From assembly GCF_932526225.1 (NCBI RefSeq), contig NC_064039.1:3983001-4047000 (forward strand): a stretch of 64,000 bases of DNA, read 5' to 3'. Positions 32,901 through 43,740 of the stretch are shown one piece after another. Source of the stretch: Nematostella vectensis (taxonomy: Eukaryota > Cnidaria > Anthozoa > Actiniaria > Edwardsiidae). Position numbers and translations under genes: made by a program. The notes below the pieces were generated by a model that ran no database searches, had not been told where the DNA came from, and worked only from the letters and a program-made list of their open reading frames with translations. How positions within the stretch are numbered: the first letter of the stretch is position 1; the number at the start of each line of letters is the position of its first letter.

Positions 32901-35853
32901 AATGGGGTCCATCGTAACACAACGCGGTCATCATCGACGATCAACTCGACGGCGGAACCAAACCCTTCCCGCAAGCACAACGGAAAAACCAGGTACAAAC
33001 GCCAAACTCTACTTGCATGAGGAACCTAAACACCCGGTACACACGCAACTCTACTTGCATGAGAAACCGCAACGCAAGGTACACACGCCAAACTCTTCCC
33101 GCAAGCACAGGAAACGCCAGGTACACACGCCAAACTCTACTTGCAACGGAAACGCCAGGTACACGCAAATAACTGTTCTCACAAGTACAACATGAACTCA
33201 GGTACACAAACAAACTCCTTTTTCAAAAACAACTGAAACTCCATAGCCTAGTCCATCCCATTCGATGTACGTTGGATGGTGAAATAGCGGCGTAATTGGC
33301 CTTATATTTCGTTGTTTTAATCGCAGCTGCCAACACCGAGTGATCATCGAAGACAACAGCGAGAGCATGGTTATGGAGCATGTGCCTCTTAGCCAGACAA
33401 TCTCTACCTCAGTAGTCACGCATGCGCACGTGAACGGGGGCAGAGCTAGTAATAAACGGCCACTGACGTCATCCCACGTGACAGCACAGACAAGAAATGA
33501 AAAGTTACCACTGACGCATGCTCAAAATGAAGAGGTGGCCTTAACGCGGGTAGATAGAACCGAGGACGATCCGGGACGTCGGGAGGAAGATACGCAGTGC
33601 TTACAGGGACTCGAAGACAAGGTGAGGACCCAGGGTGGACCCTATTGGGACACCACCATAAAATTCGTGATTAAGGGCCTATGGTATTATCTCGTTGCTA
33701 CGAAAGGGAAAAGCGCTACATTTGATTAAATAGACTCAAATCGCCGCGCGTCCTCCAACTTGATTCCGTGGCCTAGTGGTTAGCACCTTTGATTCATAAG
33801 CAAGCGCTCCAGGTTCAATCCCTGGTCGAGTCTTTTTAATTTTATTTTATTCGAAACTCCAATTCTAACTTTTTTCCTTTTTAATATAAACTTTCGACAT
33901 TTTGTAGAAGAAAATTCAATTTTTATATGTTTTTAGAGAATAAAAAGACGGCGAAAGAAATGGCAACCATTTCCGCGCGAAAAAAAAACACGTTTATTTT
34001 GAACATTTTACAACAATTGTGATTTTTTATTCACTCAAACCATTGATATTACCATTCCTAACAACTTAGCGCATGGGATTTTTGAAGATATGAAAAAGTT
34101 ATTAACAATTATGTGGTTTTCGAAGAACATAAAAATTCGCCATTTCTCGCGGCATCAAAATTTCGCAAATCGGATGCGTGTAGTTTTAAATATGATGTTA
34201 GATTTGAACAGTAGCTTCTCCGACACGTATTTCTGTTCTGGGTCACGTGACCATGGGAGGGGTCAGGTGACGTCATCACTTGTGTCATCCAAGAGATTTG
34301 ACAAAAAAAACAGAGCTTTTATAAAACAAATTTGCCTAGCAACGGACTCAAAAGATAGTACCATAGGCCCTTAACGTTGAAACCGAACATTTCCTAGACT
34401 TTGTTGTTAGAAAATTAAATCGAATATCCTCCATGGCTTATCCTTTCAACTAACTTCAGCTTATATTTGTATTCCACAAGATGTCTAAAGAAAAAATCAG
34501 AAATAAACTTCGTATGCGTTATCTATTGCAAGAGGAGGCAGCATCGACAGATCTGCCCCTGCTCGATTTGGTTTTAGCGTGCAAAACCACAGGGATGCCA
34601 ATCGATCTAGGTCTACATAATGGAACAATTGAATCCTGTCAACCAAGCCTTACGTCATGCGTTACCATAGAAACCACGACAGAGATAGGAGAAGGCCCCC
34701 TTAACGAGAGCTCAGGGCGTGGATACGAGTTAGGTACATGTTATGAAGAGAAGTGTCAGGTATGGAAAACGAACTACATTAAACAGACTACCCTTCTGCT
34801 TCAAATAATTAACTATACAAGGGCTTCTTAAGTAATGCTCCGTGTAAGAACTAGGCAACCTAACGGCATATGCACGCTGTATGTCAAAAATGCCTGTTAC
34901 ACTTACACTTAAAACTAAATGATGCCTTACGTTTTTGAATATTTAAGTTTTAGGATTTACTAGTATGTGTAATATGGCTTATTAGACAAATGTAACGTGT
35001 GGAACCTTGTCAAAATTATGTAAAGAAAAACTATTGCTCTTTCTTCTTTTGATTGGTTCAAAACAAAAAATCTCGGATAAGATATATTAGGGAGCACATG
35101 TTTCATGTAATTTCCTCAAAATCTCACTATATTCTAAATCTTGTGCCTGTGTGTTCAAAGCTATGATAAAGCTTTTTGCCGCAGGATAATGGGACTTGCA
35201 TGGATGGTTACTAATTTTAACTAAACGTTTCGAAAATGGGTATAACTACAGTGTGACTCACACTACGGTTTCGGTTATTTTACAGATACTAGAGTCAAGT
35301 ACAAGGACAAGAGCGTTAGCAGAGTAAGTCTTTTCCGTGGCCTTCATGGCTGTGATGCAACATGCAGGGGGGGGGGGGGGGTTGGGGGTTGGGGGTTGTT
35401 AAGGCTGTTTCATCATTCGACAAAAGTCCATCACCAATCAATTAAGAAATCCAATTTGCTTTCTTGGATCTCAATTTCCTGTTTTTTTTTTTTTTTACTA
35501 TCAAATGCCTTCGGGGACAAGGATAAGTACCGCGAAATTGTTTTCATGTTTTCTTGAAATTTTGGGCATTATTTACGGATAAAATTAAAAATTAATCATC
35601 GCCAGTCTTTAAAATTGCTAAGGGGATAATAAAAACGTCGATTCAAATGGAGTTTTTCTACCGAGTTCTTTAAAGAGCCATTTTATTTGGCGTTCAAACA
35701 GTTCCTTTATTTGTTTTGGGAACGCGAGCTCGGAATATGTATTGATTATTGAACGCTTTATTTCTCAGACGAAAGCGACAAGCCAGACAACAGCGCTGGA
35801 GAAAAAAAGACGCACAAAAGTACAGCCCATCAAGAGAAGAATACTATAGCTAA
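26952..35853 (+). CDS. Small single-pass membrane protein with multi-exon charged tail (model partly unresolved)
   Basis: Candidate exons: 26952-26988 (ATG, ends CAAG|GTGAGT, phase 1), 28312-28556 (phase 1 in, 0 out), 33327-33621 (phase 2 in, 0 out), 34481-34759 (0/0), 35286-35323 (0 in, 2 out), 35769-35853 (phase 2 in, TAA). Junctions from 33621 onward agree perfectly. The 28556 to 33327 junction does not match in phase, so an exon is missing there or these are two genes. The first exon has no signal peptide and is tentative. The protein has a short Thr-rich stalk, one TM helix, then a Ser/Thr/Arg-rich tail ending in a basic helix. It lies head-to-head with the giant mucin gene. The family is not recognised. 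Confidence 0.6.
28312..28556 (+). CDS. Transmembrane exon of the 26.9-35.9 kb gene
   Basis: Acceptor CGTTTCTCTCCTCAG and donor AAT|GTGAGT. It encodes a Thr/Ala-rich stalk (TPTIAATAIVATTGTPYMRG), one sequon (NST), then a TM helix (VFVAGSVPSLVILCLLCFLV) and a basic cytosolic start (RDRRKIRG). If the exon is not spliced, the frame continues to a TAG near 28722. Confidence 0.7.
28875..32783 (+). repeat. 3.9-kb minisatellite of an 18-bp unit
   Basis: About 217 copies of the 18-nt unit TATGTATGGGATCTAGAG. Common variants are GG for AG in the TAGAG part, GATGTAG for GATCTAG, and TACGGG for TATGGG. A few 17-nt units lack one G (near 29014, 30524, 30903, 30993, 31746, 31800, 31853, 32124, 32175, 32228 and 32514) and shift the open frames. 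Every standard unit contains GATC. Long open frames (MGSRVC or YVWDLE repeats) are artefacts of the 18-bp period. It sits in the intron after the TM exon. Confidence 0.95.
32960..33195 (+). repeat. Degenerate ~40-60-bp tandem repeats
   Basis: Four to five imperfect units contain GGTACACACGCCAAACTC and CTTGCATGAG/GCAAGCACA blocks. An open frame spans them, and an exon (possibly the missing link of the TM-protein gene) cannot be excluded, but no good acceptor and donor pair was found. Confidence 0.6.
33327..35853 (+). CDS. Tail exons of the 26.9-35.9 kb gene
   Basis: Four exons with consensus splice sites and matching phases: 33327-33621 (acceptor TTTTAATCGCAG, donor AAG|GTGAGG), 34481-34759 (donor CAG|GTATGG), 35286-35323 (donor AGA|GTAAGT) and 35769-35853 (acceptor TTTATTTCTCAG). 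The products are hydrophilic: ...CLQGLEDK, then MSKEKIRNKLRMRYLLQEE, then ILESSTRTRALAE and RKRQARQQRWRKKDAQKY before SPSREEYYS-stop. The last exon's basic helix recalls the mucin coiled-coil exon (RWRNKQRQREKLR). Intron 33622-34480 contains a complete piggyBac-like MITE. Confidence 0.75.
33671..34374. mobile_element. piggyBac-like MITE with TTAA ends
   Basis: A perfect 16-bp terminal inverted repeat TTAAGGGCCTATGGTA occurs at 33671-33686 and inverted at 34359-34374. The outermost TTAA on both sides fits the TTAA target duplication of piggyBac-type elements, and the TIR proper would be GGGCCTATGGTA. A TTGCTA motif is also conserved inside each end. The 704-bp interior has no transposase and includes a tRNA-like sequence. 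It is inserted in an intron of the TM-protein gene. Confidence 0.7.
33762..33832 (+). tRNA. tRNA-Met(CAT)-like sequence, probably a pseudogene or SINE-type remnant inside a MITE
   Basis: 71 nt with box A TGGCCTAGTGG and box B GGTTCAATCCC. The T-arm is perfect: CCAGG/CCTGG around TTCAATC. The anticodon loop TTCATAA gives CAT. A T5 run follows at 33833-33837, fitting Pol III termination. The acceptor stem GATTCCG/TCGAGTC has a C-C mismatch and wobbles, the anticodon stem has a mismatch and the D stem is poor. A functional tRNA is therefore doubtful, though internal promoter boxes are intact. Confidence 0.5.
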
Positions 35854-35858
35854 ATAAA
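35853..35858 (+). terminator. Polyadenylation signal AATAAA overlapping the stop region
   Basis: AATAAA overlaps the last base of the TAA stop (35851-35853), followed by further AATAAA-like sequence. It fits a very short 3' UTR for the plus-strand TM-protein gene. On the other strand, TTTATT near 35876 could serve a minus-strand gene. Confidence 0.5.
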
Positions 35859-36038
35859 ATAAAAACAACTTGTATTTATTCGCGCTAACTTAACAAGGCG
35901 TAACCTCGTCATTGTGTAAGGCATAAGAACCAAGAATGATTAAAAAAAAAGTTTAGTTAGTTTTCTTTATCTTCATTGAGAAAGTATATTCAAAGGCGAA
36001 AACTGTGAATAACATCAATAACTGTTGAGAGGAAGAGG

Positions 36039-36172
36039 CTAAGCTCGCATGAATGCCGGGGCGTAACCTTCATGATGTAAATAGAAATGTGCTCCCAAAA
36101 CACTAACCTTCTGCTTCATGTTAGCCTGGGACTCAAGCGCCGACAAGGGTGATGGGTCCAGAACATCTGCGA
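36039..36172 (-). CDS. Weak candidate terminal exon
   Basis: After acceptor TGTCGCAG the frame reads DVLDPSPLSALESQANMKQK and stays open to a stop at 36039; a GTTAGT donor is also possible after MKQK. The phase-1 entry would match an alternative splice from the last FANCI exon (GGCG|GTAAGT near 43780), which would place the 40.7 kb GPCR in an intron too. No protein family is recognised. Confidence 0.3.
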
Positions 36173-38844
36173 CAATACACACGAAAAAAAAAAAAAAATG
36201 CACACCCCTACCCCCCCCCCCCCCCCACACACACACTTCCCCAGCCCCAACCCAAAATTGAATAACGAGCACGAAAACTAAATCCCTCCAAAATGTGTAG
36301 GCCTTGTTGTGATAGATAACAAAACTTCCTATGATCTCTGTCAACATTTGCAGCGTTTTTTGGGTGAAGCCCCATAGTCATAGAAAAGTGGTATAGCTAT
36401 ACGATAAAGTTCCCGTGATCACGATGGGATTCCTGTGGATTTTCGCGTGTCCTTGCCCCTGACGTCTCTGATTGGTCGAAATATTTTGAAAGTGGCGGGA
36501 AAGTGAGAACGCGCACCAACAAAAAAAATATTTTTCAATTTTCTTCTTTCGTCGTTTGCTTAACATGCTACAAAGCCAAAGCTTATGATAACTTAAGTAC
36601 ATAACCCTGGCATTTGGTACAGAACTACAGAAGCGCTGAATGGGAAACCGAAAGAAGATGATGATTCAACTTCATTTAGCTTAATAAATATATGGCATGG
36701 AGAAGTGTGATTAAGGTTAATGATACATTAAATTATTTGAAACGTCCATTCGACCAACGCGCCTGATTGCTAGTGTTATTAATAATAGACTTTTCACGGT
36801 TGAATTATTTTCCTTTAACTTACATAGTTGTGTTTGACAGCTATATATCGAAATCACGGGCAAGCCAGACGAAAGGTTCGTGTATCTAAAGGATTCATAA
36901 TAGTTTACGCGATTTTCCTCCTTCATCTCGGTTCACCTCCTCCCAACTCGTAATAAAATAATACAGGGTAGGAAGGTCCACGGGCTGGCAATCACAACTT
37001 CGAGGCATTTTTTTCCGGCAGAAAACGGACAGCTTTTCCCTTCAAAATCCTATATGCCATAGAAGAAGAATTTCTAAACACATCTTCCTAAGAAAATAAT
37101 CCAAAAGGCCAGAATTTCCCTGCCATTTTTCGCTGCAAAGTCGAAATTTATCGTTCTTCCAGGGTGCCGACAAACGGTTGGTCTCCTGAGCGCGTTCGGT
37201 GCCTGGGCACAATACAGAGTACAATGGAGGTCTCAGCTGTTGTCGTGGCTATTTTTTTTATTGTGTCTATATTTATAACTTACGTTTTTGAAAGCAAAAC
37301 ATCATTTAGCCAACATTCTCGGTCAGCAAAAAGGAAAAAAATAAACTTCTAAGAAGAACCCTAAAAACAATTATCAGAAGTTTGTGTTGTTGTAATCGCT
37401 TTTGAAATGTTTATAACTCATGGATGAAAGATAAAAATTAACAAGCCTTTTCATTTTTGTTCTTCATAGTATACTTCAATTAAACAAATACAATTTAATA
37501 GTTTTGAAATCACAAGGATTGCTAAAACCTAACATTTGGTATTTTGGAAATCCAAGCGATTTCGTAAACCTGGGTTGGGTGATGCGATAATATTATTTGG
37601 ATAAATGTAAGAATAAAGATTGTATCTTCTGGTAATACTTTATCTATTCAACTTAAAACATTTTCCCAGTGGCCTGAATAGTGTTTTCAATTTAGAGAAT
37701 CTATATAAGCGCGATCATATTTTGTAAAGCGCATCATTATAATTATTTGATCAACTATTCTTTTTGTTAAATTTTACTCGAGGTAAATTGCGTAATGCAA
37801 TAATTATGAAAAAAGTTATCTATATATCACACTTGTGGTAGTTTCAGAAGTTTTAAACGGCTCTTGGATATCTAACACACAGTTGTTTTACTTTATAGAT
37901 AAGAACAATAAATGCCGGGCTCGGCTTTAGGAGTGCCTAAATAAATCAAGTATGGGTTTGTGGATTCATGAGACTATTTCACCTTGCTCGCTCCGATCAG
38001 ATAACGCCCTGATCCAGAGAATTAAGAGCTGAGTTATCTACTCTTCCAACTTGGCTTCAACCCTGACCTTGATTTCTTGCGAAACTCTTACCATGCACGT
38101 GCTCTCGCCGTTGAATACGTGAGGACATAGTTGAGGAGGAGCGAGTGCGAAGTATTTCGCAATTTAATAGGGAAGTTTTTATGGTGCGTGCAAACTCTTG
38201 CGAAATATACTTTTAATAAACTTCACTATTTATTTGTGAATCCACCGGTAATAAAACCCAACATCTATTTGCTCAGTTTTTCTTGAATGTTTATTCAACT
38301 TTAATTACTTCTTTTAGGGGTTTTACTATTATTTCCGTTATGTCGGAAATTGACATTTTGCTTTTCAAAGAAAGTATGTATACTAGTAAATTCATGTACT
38401 TGTGAGTCGTAAAAAATAACGCATAGGAGCAAGAAGCCAACAAGGTGATCTACAGTAGGTGAGGATAAATAACCAGATATAAGGTTAGAATAATTCACAA
38501 AAACTATTACTACTAGTAAATTTAGGCAGCTCAATTCAGCTTAATTCAGTGAGCTGAATTAAGAATCGAGATGTACTTTATTTACGAGAAATTTCATGCT
38601 CACTGTCAGCTGCCAAACCCGCTTCTGACATTTGTCAAAACTATTTGTAAACTTGTCTTTTGTATGGGAAGAACAAAAGGACGATCCTTGGTTTAAGCCA
38701 TATTTCCCACAATAGCTTTGATACGCGCGGTTTAGCGATCGAGATTTTGTAGAACAAAAAATGAAAAAACTTATAAAAACAACAAGGGATTCGATATTCT
38801 GAAGTATTTCGAACTACAAGAACTCATTCTATTCATCGCACTTA

Positions 38845-39087
38845 CATCTACTTTAAATAAGGTTGCACTGGAAGAATCATTGTGTCGTAACCGGCGGTAC
38901 CTCATGGGTATAGAAAAATGGACATATAAGCGTAAATAAAAACAAATCCATGTTTGGAAGGCAGTATCGTCTTGTTTAAACATCCACATGCTTTCTGAGA
39001 CCAGGATTCACCCTTTATAAATTACCCATGAGCCAATGCAGGTTACGAAACATGGATTCTCGAGTGCAACCTTCTTGGAAATAGGTG
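38845..39087. mobile_element. ~243-bp MITE, copy 1
   Basis: Imperfect terminal inverted repeats: left CTACTTTAAATAAGGTTGCACT and right (inverted) CACCTATTTCCAAGAAGGTTGCACTCG, followed by TGT(G/T)TCGTAACC. The same family occurs at 62154-62400. Confidence 0.65.
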
Positions 39088-39218
39088 AATAACTATACGA
39101 AATAAATGCTGGACATTAGAGGAAAAAAGGTTGGTTGATCACTCCTGATGACCACATCTTTCACGTTTCTTCCACAGTGATAAAAAGGGGTTCACGACAC
39201 ATTACACACTTGCACGAC

Positions 39219-39299
<81 letters not shown>
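39219..39299. repeat. (ATT)n microsatellite
   Basis: About 27 ATT trinucleotides with one interruption. Confidence 0.95.
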
Positions 39300-40730
39300 G
39301 CATGATGTGTAGGTAACATCGATTTCGTCACCAGTCAAGAATACCCCTGTCAAGGGTGTTTACAGTATTTGCTTAAAACAAATCGACTCGTGTTCCGTGA
39401 TAGGCGGAAGCACGGCATGATTCCATCTCATAAAATGCTCAAATTAAGCCAAATGATTCTATCTTTGTCACCTCCTGGGGAGAACAGGCTGCTTTGCTCA
39501 TGTTTTATCCCCAAGTCTGGGTTGAAGTCGGTGTTGTGCAAATTTAAGCGTTTATTGTTGTCTTCCGAGGAACAAGCAGTACCAAAGATCTCAATAAATC
39601 TTTATAAAGAGAAATTATAAAGCAGGTTTTAAGATTTTAGATGCTCAATGACTGAGAAAAAAACCCCTCTATCTATCATTGTTTTGCGTATTTAACAAAA
39701 CAAAACATTCATCATTGTCAAATATATCTATTTTTAACAAAAAAAAACAAGATCTTCATTTACAGCTTTGCTGTGTTTTTACTAGAAATAAGATCATATT
39801 TTGACAACATTCGGTGTTCTTTGTAGATACACTTTACCCAGCTGCCGCAGAAAGAACACACAAACGGAAGACTTACATAAAAGAGAAAACGGATAAGATA
39901 ATATTATTTTGTATTGTAGCATGGAGTACAATTCCCGTTGTTATAGAAACACTTAAATGTGCAAGTATGACGAGAAATACGCAAGTAAACAATCGCAAAA
40001 ATTAATTCCCTACATTATCTGCATACGTGCGTGTGGGGACCTGTTTCTTGTTCCAACCTGCGCGAGTGCTTATCAGTGATTCTACAATCGCGACAGGATA
40101 TCACCTGCATTATTCACCCTCGTTCATGTTGACTGATGGTTGTTTGATTGACAGACACCAATTCACACTCTAGTAAGCCCTCCGGCGATTCTCATTGGTC
40201 GGTTCGCCTCGAGTCGCTTTGCGCTGCCTTTATCGTGCATTATCGTTTGTTTGAGAAGCCGGAAAATGGAACTACAGACCGCAATAAGGAAATTGAAGTT
40301 TAAACCGATCGCCTTTAGAGGACGCTATTAAACCCACTGCCCTCGGTGCACTATATCGGCTTCTAAGTGATTGCAATTTGCGCATCCATCAAATCAATTT
40401 AGTTGACAATTGGAGGCAAAATAACGTCTGAAGAATCAAGGGAAAAAAGAGCGCTGCGTTCTTGCCATTGTTCCAAGGCGGGCGTGGAAGAGCTGATTTG
40501 ATAGGATTCATTACGGCGCCTTTGTAAAAGGAAACAGAATAGAAATACAAGACGAAACATTAGTACAAACGGCAACATCTCCTCGCCGAGTTTTACTAGG
40601 AAAAGGTGGAAAACAAAGTGAGCAAGAGACAAAGCTGTAACTTCGAATTGAGATCTTAACTCTTGGATCTTGGCTGAGCCAACAAGGCTTTAATACACAC
40701 AAGAATTAAAAGTAAAAAAACAAGTATAGT

Positions 40731-41888
40731 ATGTACAAGATGGAAGTTACACTAGCGGCAAATCTCACAAATGATGTTTCAGGCAGGAATGAAAGCGCAC
40801 CGTGCAATGGTAGTCTTACGGGAATGGTATTGGCGGGGGATGTGGCTCTTAGTGTCGGCTTCGCTATCGTGGTAGTGTGGACTATAACCAGTAGTCTCTT
40901 AGTCTGTGCGGTCAATCTTCGCAACCGAGAAATGCTAAGAAACCCGTACAATATCCACATCTTCCACCTCGCACTGGCCGACCTCCTAAGCGCGCTCATG
41001 ACAGCTATCACCCCAGGGTTTATATCCACAAGCATCCTGCCCACACCCTATGGGATAACGCCGAGCGAGATACACTGCCGCTTGATTCGCTCTCACTTCT
41101 TCGTATTCACCTTTAGTGGGGTGTCTATCTATATAATCCTGGCACTGGCTGTTGAGCGGTGGTACGCTGTGACGAGACCTCTGCAGTACAGGGCTACGTT
41201 CCATCACCGCAGAATCATCATGGAAGCCCTGGGGATATGGTCAGCGGCTGTTCTCACAAATATAATCTTGCTGTTCGAGTTGGAGTTTCACCCGCAACGT
41301 GAGCCCGCGAACAGATGCGAAATCACAGCCAACAGGTTTACTAGTATTCCATTCCGCCAATTCCTTGCCTTCAGTTTATTCCTGTTGAAGTTCCTCACCC
41401 CACTTCTTGTGACGTGCGTGCTCTATGTAAAGATCTTCCGCGAGACGGGTCGATCCCGCGTGTTGTCCCGAGGACACGAGGGGTACGGGACGAGGATTGC
41501 ACTGTCTCGCATGGGCGCGGCATCCACGATCGCACTCGCAGTGTGCTGGTGTCCTAACCAGGTTTACTACGCGTTATACAACTTCGGCGCGTGGGAATTA
41601 AATAACAACGTGCACTACTGGACGATAGTCGCCGCGATGCTCAACTCGTGTCTAAACCCGATGATCTTCGCGTTTCACTCGGAGCAATACCGAGAGGGGT
41701 TCAAGCAGCTCTTGATGTGTCGTCCGAACAGGGCGAGCATTCCCGAGGGTGCGCAAATCAATACGCCCTTTCATATCATGAAGGCGAGCCAAATGTTTTG
41801 TAACGCGGCGGGTCTCAAGCCTCCACGCTCGCCCATCATGCTCAGGAAGAACTTGGTGGGTAGGGCGATGTACGCCATGAAAACTTAG
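40731..41888 (+). CDS. Class A (rhodopsin-family) G-protein-coupled receptor, intronless
   Basis: A single exon of 385 residues from ATG 40731 (a second Met at residue 4 is equally possible). The N-terminus has sequons at N11, N20 and N26. Seven hydrophobic segments lie at about 34-60, 74-98, 119-141, 163-183, 208-233, 263-284 and 295-317. Class A marks: LALAD in TM2 (D84), Cys116 and Cys196 as the likely disulphide, ERW at 142-144 in place of DRY, CWCPN at 272-276 in TM6 (CWxP), and NSCLNPMIF at 305-313 in TM7 (NPxxY with Phe for Tyr). The tail is about 70 residues. Ligand unknown; the TM7 and CWxP pattern suits a peptide-receptor-like member, which is only inference. It lies just downstream of FANCI on the opposite strand. 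Confidence 0.93.
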   Translation: MYKMEVTLAANLTNDVSGRNESAPCNGSLTGMVLAGDVALSVGFAIVVVWTITSSLLVCAVNLRNREMLRNPYNIHIFHLALADLLSALMTAITPGFISTSILPTPYGITPSEIHCRLIRSHFFVFTFSGVSIYIILALAVERWYAVTRPLQYRATFHHRRIIMEALGIWSAAVLTNIILLFELEFHPQREPANRCEITANRFTSIPFRQFLAFSLFLLKFLTPLLVTCVLYVKIFRETGRSRVLSRGHEGYGTRIALSRMGAASTIALAVCWCPNQVYYALYNFGAWELNNNVHYWTIVAAMLNSCLNPMIFAFHSEQYREGFKQLLMCRPNRASIPEGAQINTPFHIMKASQMFCNAAGLKPPRSPIMLRKNLVGRAMYAMKT

Positions 41889-43717
41889 GCGACAAGGGGT
41901 CCTGGCGGTAACATACCATTGAATAAGGGGGAAAAGTACGTAATCAGTTATTGATGTGACGCCACTCTTAGCCCCGTCTCTCCAGCGCCTCTTGGCTAAC
42001 GGACGACCACAGGGATCCCAAACAGAACGACAGTGGCTAGGCTGCATGTTTACATGTATGCGGGTATCTGAAGATGACGAAAATTAGCTATCTGATCTAG
42101 AGTTCGGTAGTAGGTATTTTTAGATAGTCTTTATCAGGTACAATGCATCACGTTTTTAAAACAGCAGGGCGTGATAATGCAAAGAACTAAAACAAAAATA
42201 TTGCAGTTGGATAAAAATGAAAAGAGCATAGAGAATCAAAACCATAAAAAAACTCTTGTAGTTGATATTTCGGATTAAGTCATGATCACTCTTCTGTTCT
42301 TCTTTTTTATAGAACAATAATATTAAAACTTTGGGCATGAATTGACGCTCTTGGAGTTAGCAGCATATTGCGGCTAAAAAAAGCAAATACATTACATTAC
42401 AATTACATTACCTAATCCCAAGGTCTCACTTAAAATGCCTGCGATAAGCAAAAGAATCTTCTGTACTGTCGTTATTGAAAAGTATAAACTTTTTAGCGAT
42501 TGTATGATTGATTCTTTCGATAAGTTCAATATCAAGGAGCTCGTACGTAGAAAGAAACATAAATCTGATGGATGCGGATGTCAATATTGCTATTCATTTA
42601 AACAACTTTCTAGTCGGTAGAATGTCGATCAATCACTCCGAAAAACACACCGAGTAAAACACCGAGTTTGGAGAAGTAACGTAAATTAAAAGAAAAATGC
42701 TTACTGGCAAGATTCGAAAGATGTATGCATCAGTAAAAGGCAAGATTGTATTTAGCATACATTTTTTTGTAAAATAAAATACAATAAAACCTTCATAAAC
42801 GCGGAAATTACCGACTCTACGATTGATGGCATTTCGTTGGTCTTGACCTCACTCGACAAGATACGATGGTCAGTAAACACACACGGCAACAGAGAGTCGT
42901 CAGGACAGTCTCTATAAACAAATATCTCCTTGATCTATTCGTGACACAAATATCGCGACGTTGTCCAACGTTACAACAAATCTAGTTCACAATAAATGGT
43001 ATGTCTGACATCCTCGGCGCCACAAGTAACCATTGATTGTTACTCGGTGCACCATCGTTTGTTCCTGAATCGAATCAGATAACCTACTTATCTGAGCGTT
43101 AGAAGGATCGTTGAACTCTCTCCCGATTCCTGACGAGTTCCTATAAAACAGACGGGCTGTAAACTCTTGCAGTTGCTCTAGTATCCTTAACAACTCAGCG
43201 CAAATTGCGATTATTCTTTTAATTCTCCCTCTCAAGTATACCGTTAACAATTGTTTTGGACAATCCGTGAATGATAACAGGACCGATTAAATCCTAACAG
43301 GGATAAAATGTACATAAAAACCTTAAAGGTTCCATTCCATTATGTTGCAATCACCCGATTGTCGTTGTTGTTGCTCTGACCAACCAGAATCAGCTTGCGC
43401 TAAAGTGGCTATGCACGCCTGCTATTGGGCAAATAAAACTTCTACAGATGTTCACACTTCTTGGACTAATCAGCTTGCGTTGCACGGTACATCCCTCCAG
43501 AACTGCATCAAAGAAGCGTCATTTTGCCTAATCACGACACACCTCTACAGTTCTCTGTGGACGTTCACGCCTCCTTCTTGATTGACCAGCTTGTGTTGCA
43601 CAGAACATCTCTATCATCCTAAATAGATGATACGCCTCCACTTAGGCTAGTTAAATTGCGTGCACGTATACATCTCTCTTCCAGCGTTGCGCATGCGATG
43701 CGCCCCTTTTTAACCAA
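41889..43717. other. Intergenic between GPCR and FANCI 3' ends
   Basis: Tail-to-tail arrangement. No exon was seen. It contains degenerate repeats at 43365-43740 and a possible ATTAAA on the minus strand near 43216 as a weak FANCI polyadenylation signal. Confidence 0.5.
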
Positions 43718-43740
43718 TCAGCTTGCGTTGTTGTCACCAA
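43365..43740. repeat. Degenerate repeats containing (ACC)AATCAGCTTGCGTTG around the FANCI stop codon
   Basis: Motifs near 43382 (AATCAGCTTGCGCTAAAG), 43469 (AATCAGCTTGCGTTGCACGG), 43584 (GACCAGCTTGTGTTGCAC) and 43715 (CAATCAGCTTGCGTTGTTG). The last copy contains the FANCI stop (TCA at 43718-43720 = TGA on the minus strand), so the end of the coding region is one member of the repeat family. Confidence 0.6.

Larger units (their letters stand above)
36173..40730. other. Non-coding AT-rich intergenic stretch
   Basis: No exon could be supported on either strand. It contains a poly-C/CA tract near 36205-36235, a MITE (38845-39087), an ATT microsatellite (39219-39299) and scattered short open frames with no coding character. 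Confidence 0.6.
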
